In this document: piece after piece, positions 59,743-64,000 of the stretch
How the letters are laid out: each line of letters begins with the position of its first letter
Position numbering within the stretch: the stretch's first letter is position 1
Assembly (NCBI GenBank): GCA_016710365.1
Contig: JADJVW010000002.1
Span: 62,001 to 126,000 of the forward strand
DNA length: 64,000 nt
Source: Candidatus Caldilinea saccharophila
GTDB lineage: Bacteria; Chloroflexota; Anaerolineae; Caldilineales; Caldilineaceae
Direction: 5' to 3'
Program-made: the position numbers and the translations under genes
The notes under the pieces: generated by a model
Seen by the model: only the letters and a program-made list of their open reading frames with translations
Databases searched by the model: none
What the model was told of the DNA's origin: nothing

Positions 59743-62700
59743 ATGACAGCCAAACCGACCGATGACAGCGAAGTAGCGGTGCAGGCGCCCGACCGTCAAA
59801 ATCCTTACGTCGGCCCGCGCCCGTTTGGGGACAATGAACGCGAACGTCGCCTCTTTTTTGGCCGCGACCGCGAGAGCGCCGACTTGTTCTCGCTGGTGAT
59901 CTCCGACCGGATCGTGCTCTTTTACGCGCCATCCGGCGCGGGCAAGAGTTCGCTGATCAATGCGCGGCTGCTGCCCGCCCTGCGCGCAGAAGGTTTCGAC
60001 ATCCTGGGTAAGGCGCGCGTCGGTGGACAGCTTCCCGAAGAGATCTCACTCGACGCCATCGACAATGTCTACATGTTCAATTTGCTGCGCGATCTCGACC
60101 AGGGGCGCAGTGACTATCGCACATTGACCGCACAACGGCTGCCGGCCTATCTGGCCGCGCATCCCGTCGACCCGGAGCGCCCCGACCGCATGTTGATCAT
60201 CGATCAGTTCGAGGAGATCTTCACCACTTATGAAGATCAGTGGGAGAAGCGTGAGGATTTCTTCCGCCAAGTAAGCCAGGCGCTGGCCGATGATCCACAT
60301 CTGTGGGTCATACTCACGATGCGTGAGGATTACATCGCCGAGCTGGATTCCTATGCCCGACTGTTGCCCAATCGCATCCGCGTCCGCTACCGGCTGCGAT
60401 ATATGGATGCGGTCGCGGCGCTCGAAGCCGTCAAGATGCCTGCCGAACTGGGCGGTCGTCCTTTTGAGCCGGGCGTGGCTGAGAATCTGGTCAACAACCT
60501 GCGCCAGATGACCGCGAGCAATGAAGCAGGGGCGGCCTCCCCGCTGGGCGAGACGGTCGAACCGGTGCAGCTTCAGGTTGTCTGTATGCAATTGTGGGAG
60601 AACCTGAGCAATCGCGCCGGCGCCACCATCACCGCCGCCGACGTCGAGAGCCTGGCGCGCGGCAAAGGGCTGGGTGAGTTCGTCAACCATGCGCTGGCAA
60701 GTTTCTACGAGCAGACGCTGGCGGCGGTGCTCGCGGCCGCCAGCCGCGCCGTCAGCGAACGCGAGCTGCGCGATTGGTTCAGCCACACCTTGATCACCCG
60801 CGACGATACGCGCAACCTGCTTTACCAATCCGACACGGAAACCGGCGGCATGTCCAACGCCGTCGTGCTGGAACTGGAGCGGCGCTTTCTCCTGCGCGGG
60901 GAGACGCGCGGCGGCGGGCGGTGGGTGGAATTGGTGCACGACCGCCTGATCGACCCAATTCTGGAAGCCAACGAGCAGTGGCGGCGACGCCATCCACTCA
61001 TCGTTGCGGCGGATCTGTGGAATGTTGAGCGCAGTCCTGCCTTGCTGCTGAATGGCGAAGCGTTGGTCGAGGCGCAGGCGCAGCTCCATGATAACCCCGC
61101 ACGGTACGGCGCCGTCGAGCGGCATTTCGTGGACGCCAGCGCCGACGCTGAGGCCAAACGACAGCAGCAGCAGCGGCTCGAAGAGGAGAAACGCAAAAAA
61201 GAGGCGAACCGCGCTCGCGTCCTTGCGCTGAGCGCCACACTGGTTGCGCTGGTGATGTTTCTGCTAATGGTGGCTTCGGTGTGGCTGGCGATCCAGTCGT
61301 TCAACAATTACCAACTGCAACAGGCAGCGACTGCACTCGCTAAAAGCTCGACCGAGCGCGCCGAAAGCGAAGCGAAGAGCGCAAGCGCCGCAAAAGAAAT
61401 TGCACTCGCCGCTGAGGAGCGTGCGAACACAGCATCAGCATTGGCTGAAGCGCGCGCCGCGGACGCCGTGCAGGCGCGCGCCCGCACCGAGCAACTTAAT
61501 CGCCAGATTCGCGCCGATCAACTCGCCAGCCAGGCCGTGCTCTCGCTGGATCAAAGCCCACAACAGGCGCTGTTGCTTGCCGTCGAAGCCATGCGCATGG
61601 CTACAGACGCCGACGCCCAATTGTCCCATGCCGTGCAACAGAGTATGCATGACGTGCTGTATGCCACGGGCGGCTTGCCCCTGACCACGCTCAGCGACAA
61701 CTCGGTTGCGCTCGTCCTCAGCCCGGACGCGCAGTGGTTTGCCACGGCCAATGCCAACGGCGCGATCCAGGCCTGGTGGATGGCGGGCGACGTGTTGCAG
61801 CAGGTCGATCTGGCCGCGCCGCAGCGCACAACCACCTGGGCGCTGGCCGCGGCGCCGGATCATCGACTGGCCGCGGTCGGTGACGATGGTCTGGTGCGCA
61901 TCTGGCAAATGGACGCGCCTGCCACCGCGCCGCTGACCTTTACCGTGAACGAGGCGACGCTCGATGCGGCGGCGTTCAGTCCCGATGGTCGCTGGCTGGC
62001 GACGGCGGGTGAAAGCGGCCTGATCTATCTATGGGATGCCACGGCGCCGGATGCTGCGCCACAAACGCTGTCTGGACACACTGACGCCGTCACCCTCGTT
62101 GCCTTCAGTCCAGATGGCCGCTGGCTGGCGTCAGGCGGCGCCGACAACGCGGTGCGGCTGTGGCCGATCGGCCAGCCCGAGCAGAGGATCCTCGCAGCCA
62201 CGCACGCGGCATCTATCACCGACATCGCCTTCAGCCCGGACAGCACGCGCCTTGCCTCCGGCGACAACGATGGCGAGGTGCAGCTCTACACCCTGCCCGC
62301 GGATGGAGCGGCTGCACCGGCCGCGTCAACGCAGCGCTTGCCGGGGCACACCGTTCCCATTAAGGCGCTGGACTTCTCGTCGAATGGCGTCTGGCTGGCG
62401 ACTGGCGACGACAATGGCGTGCTGCGCGTCTGGAATCTGAACGACGACACACGCAGTTACGTCGTGCGCGCCTACGCGTCAGTGCTCAACGGGCTGGCCT
62501 TTGTGCTTGGCAAGGGCGGTGAGACGCTGGTGACGACCGGCTACGACGGTCTGGGCGCGGCCAGTGTGCGTCTCTGGAATTACACCGATGTGGGTCTGGC
62601 GCCCGCCACGCTACGCGGCCACGACGACATTATCAATCAGTTAGCCACCGCGCCGGGCGTCAACGGCTTTGTCACCGCAGGGTACGACCGCACCCTGCGC

Positions 62701-63750
62701 ATCTGGCTTATCGATAACCCACACGCCGAGCCGACGATTCTGGCATCCAATTCCGAATTCGTCGACGAACTGGCCGCGGCGCCGATCAGTGCAACCCTCT
62801 ACTCGATTGGCGCTGCGTTCCCTGCTATACAAGCATGGGATACGCTTGGCATCGCGCCGCACACACCACTGACCGCTACGGGAGAGAGCGGCATGACGGC
62901 GTTGGCCGCGGACCCAGCCGGCGCGTTGATTGCCGCGGGCGACGCCGCGGGCGCCATTTATCTGTGGACGCCGGAGGTCAGCACACCGTTCGCCACGCTG
63001 ACAGGACACATCGGCAAGATCAGCGGCGTCGCGATCCAACCTGGCAACCGCCTGCTGGCTTCCGCCGGCGACGACGGCACAGTGCGCTTGTGGGAAGTTG
63101 CCACTGCCACTGAAGCGCGGCTGCTGACCGAAGGCGCAGCACGCGGGACAGCCTTGCAATTCAGCGCCGACGGCGCCCAGCTTGCCGTAGCCGACAGTGA
63201 TGGGGTCGTCACGCTCTGGCAAGTCGATCAGCCGGACGCGACGCCGACGCGTTGGCAGGCAGGAGATCGCGAGCTATCGACCGTGGCTTTCAGCCCGGAT
63301 GCGACGCGATTGGCCGCGGGCGATCTGGGTGGTCGCGTGTGGGTGTGGGAGTTGGCAGAGCCGGACCACGCTGCGCGGGTGTGGGATGCCCATGCCAACG
63401 AAGTGAATATGGTGACCTTTGGCGCGGATCGTAATCAATTGATGACTGCCAGCGCGGACAGCACCGTCCGGTTGTGGAATCTGGACGCCGCGCTGCCGAT
63501 CCCGACGGTGCTTGCCGGTCATCGCGCCAGCGTCAACAGTGTGGTCTATGCGGAGGGCATGATTTTTACCGCCAGCACCGATGGCACGTTGCGCCGATGG
63601 CTGTTGGCGCCGGACGATCTCACCGGGCGGGCGTGCATGGTCGCGGGGCGCAATCTCGCGCCAGAGGAATGGGAGCGCTTCCTGCCCGACATCCCATGCC
63701 GGACGACCTGTCCCAATTTCCCGAACCGCTGCGGGGATTCGTCCGGCTAA
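59743..63750 (+). CDS. nSTAND1 ATPase with membrane segment and WD40 repeats
   Basis: A 1,335-residue signal-transducing ATPase. The nSTAND1 entry motif NPYVGPRPFGDNERERRLFF leads to Walker A LFYAPSGAGKSSLI (about 60-72), Walker B MLIIDQFEEIFT and sensor region LWVILTMREDYIAEL. A winged-helix end (WVELVHDRLIDPILEANEQW) and a charged coiled coil (about 460-490) precede one membrane helix (about 493-517). A second long Ala/Glu-rich coiled coil (about 520-600) leads to some 14 WD40 blades from about 645 to 1290 (FSPDGRWLATAGESGLIYLW, FSPDGRWLASGGADNAVRLW). The propeller would be the sensor, and ATP-driven assembly would activate the CHAT/SIR2 partners. Which side of the membrane holds the propeller is uncertain; STAND logic suggests it needs the cytosol, so the helix may be a hairpin or an artefact. 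Confidence 0.9.
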   Translation: MTAKPTDDSEVAVQAPDRQNPYVGPRPFGDNERERRLFFGRDRESADLFSLVISDRIVLFYAPSGAGKSSLINARLLPALRAEGFDILGKARVGGQLPEEISLDAIDNVYMFNLLRDLDQGRSDYRTLTAQRLPAYLAAHPVDPERPDRMLIIDQFEEIFTTYEDQWEKREDFFRQVSQALADDPHLWVILTMREDYIAELDSYARLLPNRIRVRYRLRYMDAVAALEAVKMPAELGGRPFEPGVAENLVNNLRQMTASNEAGAASPLGETVEPVQLQVVCMQLWENLSNRAGATITAADVESLARGKGLGEFVNHALASFYEQTLAAVLAAASRAVSERELRDWFSHTLITRDDTRNLLYQSDTETGGMSNAVVLELERRFLLRGETRGGGRWVELVHDRLIDPILEANEQWRRRHPLIVAADLWNVERSPALLLNGEALVEAQAQLHDNPARYGAVERHFVDASADAEAKRQQQQRLEEEKRKKEANRARVLALSATLVALVMFLLMVASVWLAIQSFNNYQLQQAATALAKSSTERAESEAKSASAAKEIALAAEERANTASALAEARAADAVQARARTEQLNRQIRADQLASQAVLSLDQSPQQALLLAVEAMRMATDADAQLSHAVQQSMHDVLYATGGLPLTTLSDNSVALVLSPDAQWFATANANGAIQAWWMAGDVLQQVDLAAPQRTTTWALAAAPDHRLAAVGDDGLVRIWQMDAPATAPLTFTVNEATLDAAAFSPDGRWLATAGESGLIYLWDATAPDAAPQTLSGHTDAVTLVAFSPDGRWLASGGADNAVRLWPIGQPEQRILAATHAASITDIAFSPDSTRLASGDNDGEVQLYTLPADGAAAPAASTQRLPGHTVPIKALDFSSNGVWLATGDDNGVLRVWNLNDDTRSYVVRAYASVLNGLAFVLGKGGETLVTTGYDGLGAASVRLWNYTDVGLAPATLRGHDDIINQLATAPGVNGFVTAGYDRTLRIWLIDNPHAEPTILASNSEFVDELAAAPISATLYSIGAAFPAIQAWDTLGIAPHTPLTATGESGMTALAADPAGALIAAGDAAGAIYLWTPEVSTPFATLTGHIGKISGVAIQPGNRLLASAGDDGTVRLWEVATATEARLLTEGAARGTALQFSADGAQLAVADSDGVVTLWQVDQPDATPTRWQAGDRELSTVAFSPDATRLAAGDLGGRVWVWELAEPDHAARVWDAHANEVNMVTFGADRNQLMTASADSTVRLWNLDAALPIPTVLAGHRASVNSVVYAEGMIFTASTDGTLRRWLLAPDDLTGRACMVAGRNLAPEEWERFLPDIPCRTTCPNFPNRCGDSSG

Positions 63751-63846
63751 TATGACCTTGAAAATCCCTTTTCTCTGCGCATCTCTGCCGCTCTGCGTCT
63801 TTGCGTCAAAAACTATTTCAATACTTACGAAACTCACACAAAGCCG

Positions 63847-63888
63847 CAAAGAGCACAAAGGATGCCATCTTTAACTTTGTGCTCTTTG
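63847..63888. terminator. 14-bp hairpin after the CHAT-SIR2-STAND operon
   Basis: CAAAGAGCACAAAG (63847-63860) pairs with CTTTGTGCTCTTTG (63875-63888). It lies within CTCTGCG/CTTTGTG-rich intergenic repeat sequence (63770-63900) of the kind also seen near 8890. Confidence 0.55.
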
Positions 63889-63941
63889 TGTCTCCGTGTG
63901 AGGCAAATCGTGAATTACTGTATTTTAGATAAATGCGTCAG

Positions 63942-64000
63942 CTACGGCGCTTTGACAGGGTCAGACTCGACGACGGCCGCATCGGCGCAGGACGCGCCAT
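63942..64000 (-). CDS. Possible 3' end of a minus-strand gene entering from outside
   Basis: One minus-strand frame is open from the window edge to TAG at 63942-63944 and encodes GASCADAAVVESDPVKAP, an acidic tail that could be a genuine C-terminus. Too short to identify. The preceding hairpin would lie downstream of both this and the STAND gene. Confidence 0.25.
   Translation of the reverse strand, partial: GASCADAAVVESDPVKAP

Overview
The window looks like chromosomal DNA of a Chloroflexota bacterium, probably Anaerolineae or Caldilineae. The grounds are the high GC, the many secreted and multidomain regulatory proteins, SARP/BTAD regulators fused to STAND-type ATPase and WD40 domains, and gene pairings typical of that phylum. 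This placement comes from family recognition, not a search. At least 14 single-base frame breaks occur, including in pyrG and three ccm genes. This argues for sequencing or assembly indels more than gene decay, so broken genes are annotated as one locus with the break marked.

Layout. Positions 1-7484 hold a cytochrome c maturation operon: ccmE, a membrane di-heme cytochrome, ccmABCD, a CcdA-like thiol transporter with an unusual domain order, a glutaredoxin-like protein and a DUF2085 protein. Next come housekeeping genes: rpsT, nth, alr, a PHP phosphoesterase, a PPOX-fold protein, a sigma factor with a FecR-type membrane partner, pyrG and a baeRF-type protein. Positions 17909-24418 form one sensory operon in which two polyamine-type binding lipoproteins bracket a histidine kinase, an Rcp1-like response regulator and a hybrid kinase. 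No transporter genes are present there. clpC follows, then a broken secreted YCF48/DUF1906 protein and a divergent SARP-AAA-TPR regulator. A LysM-PA14 protein, an MBL/beta-CASP nuclease, a membrane protein, adenine deaminase, an aspartate-type aminotransferase and an RluA-type synthase complete the middle section.

Positions 41443-56222 look like a self-contained regulon. Four minus-strand secreted or accessory genes (clostripain-like protease, giant beta-helix/cadherin-like adhesin, M1 peptidase, TIGR03032 protein) lie beside a plus-strand SARP-NB-ARC-WD40 regulator. Three promoters in this block share the same architecture: three CGCAAAT heptamers at exact 11-bp period, then exactly 9 bp, then a -10-like hexamer facing the minus-strand genes. 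This is the classic SARP operator layout and is one of the two most notable signals here. Two of these promoters also drive homologous, apparently leaderless small ORFs.

Positions 56868-63750 are a compact three-gene operon: a CHAT protease fused to an FGE-sulfatase fold, a SIR2-like protein, and an nSTAND1 ATPase with a transmembrane segment and WD40 repeats. It resembles the NTP-dependent conflict (anti-phage or suicide) systems described in multicellular-type bacteria and is the best candidate for a new defence system. Relics of one IS family sit at 41.0-41.3 kb and 56.3-56.7 kb, and a pair of 121/122-bp imperfect palindromic repeats lies at 17.6 and 27.2 kb. No rRNA, tRNA, CRISPR array or prophage was recognised.
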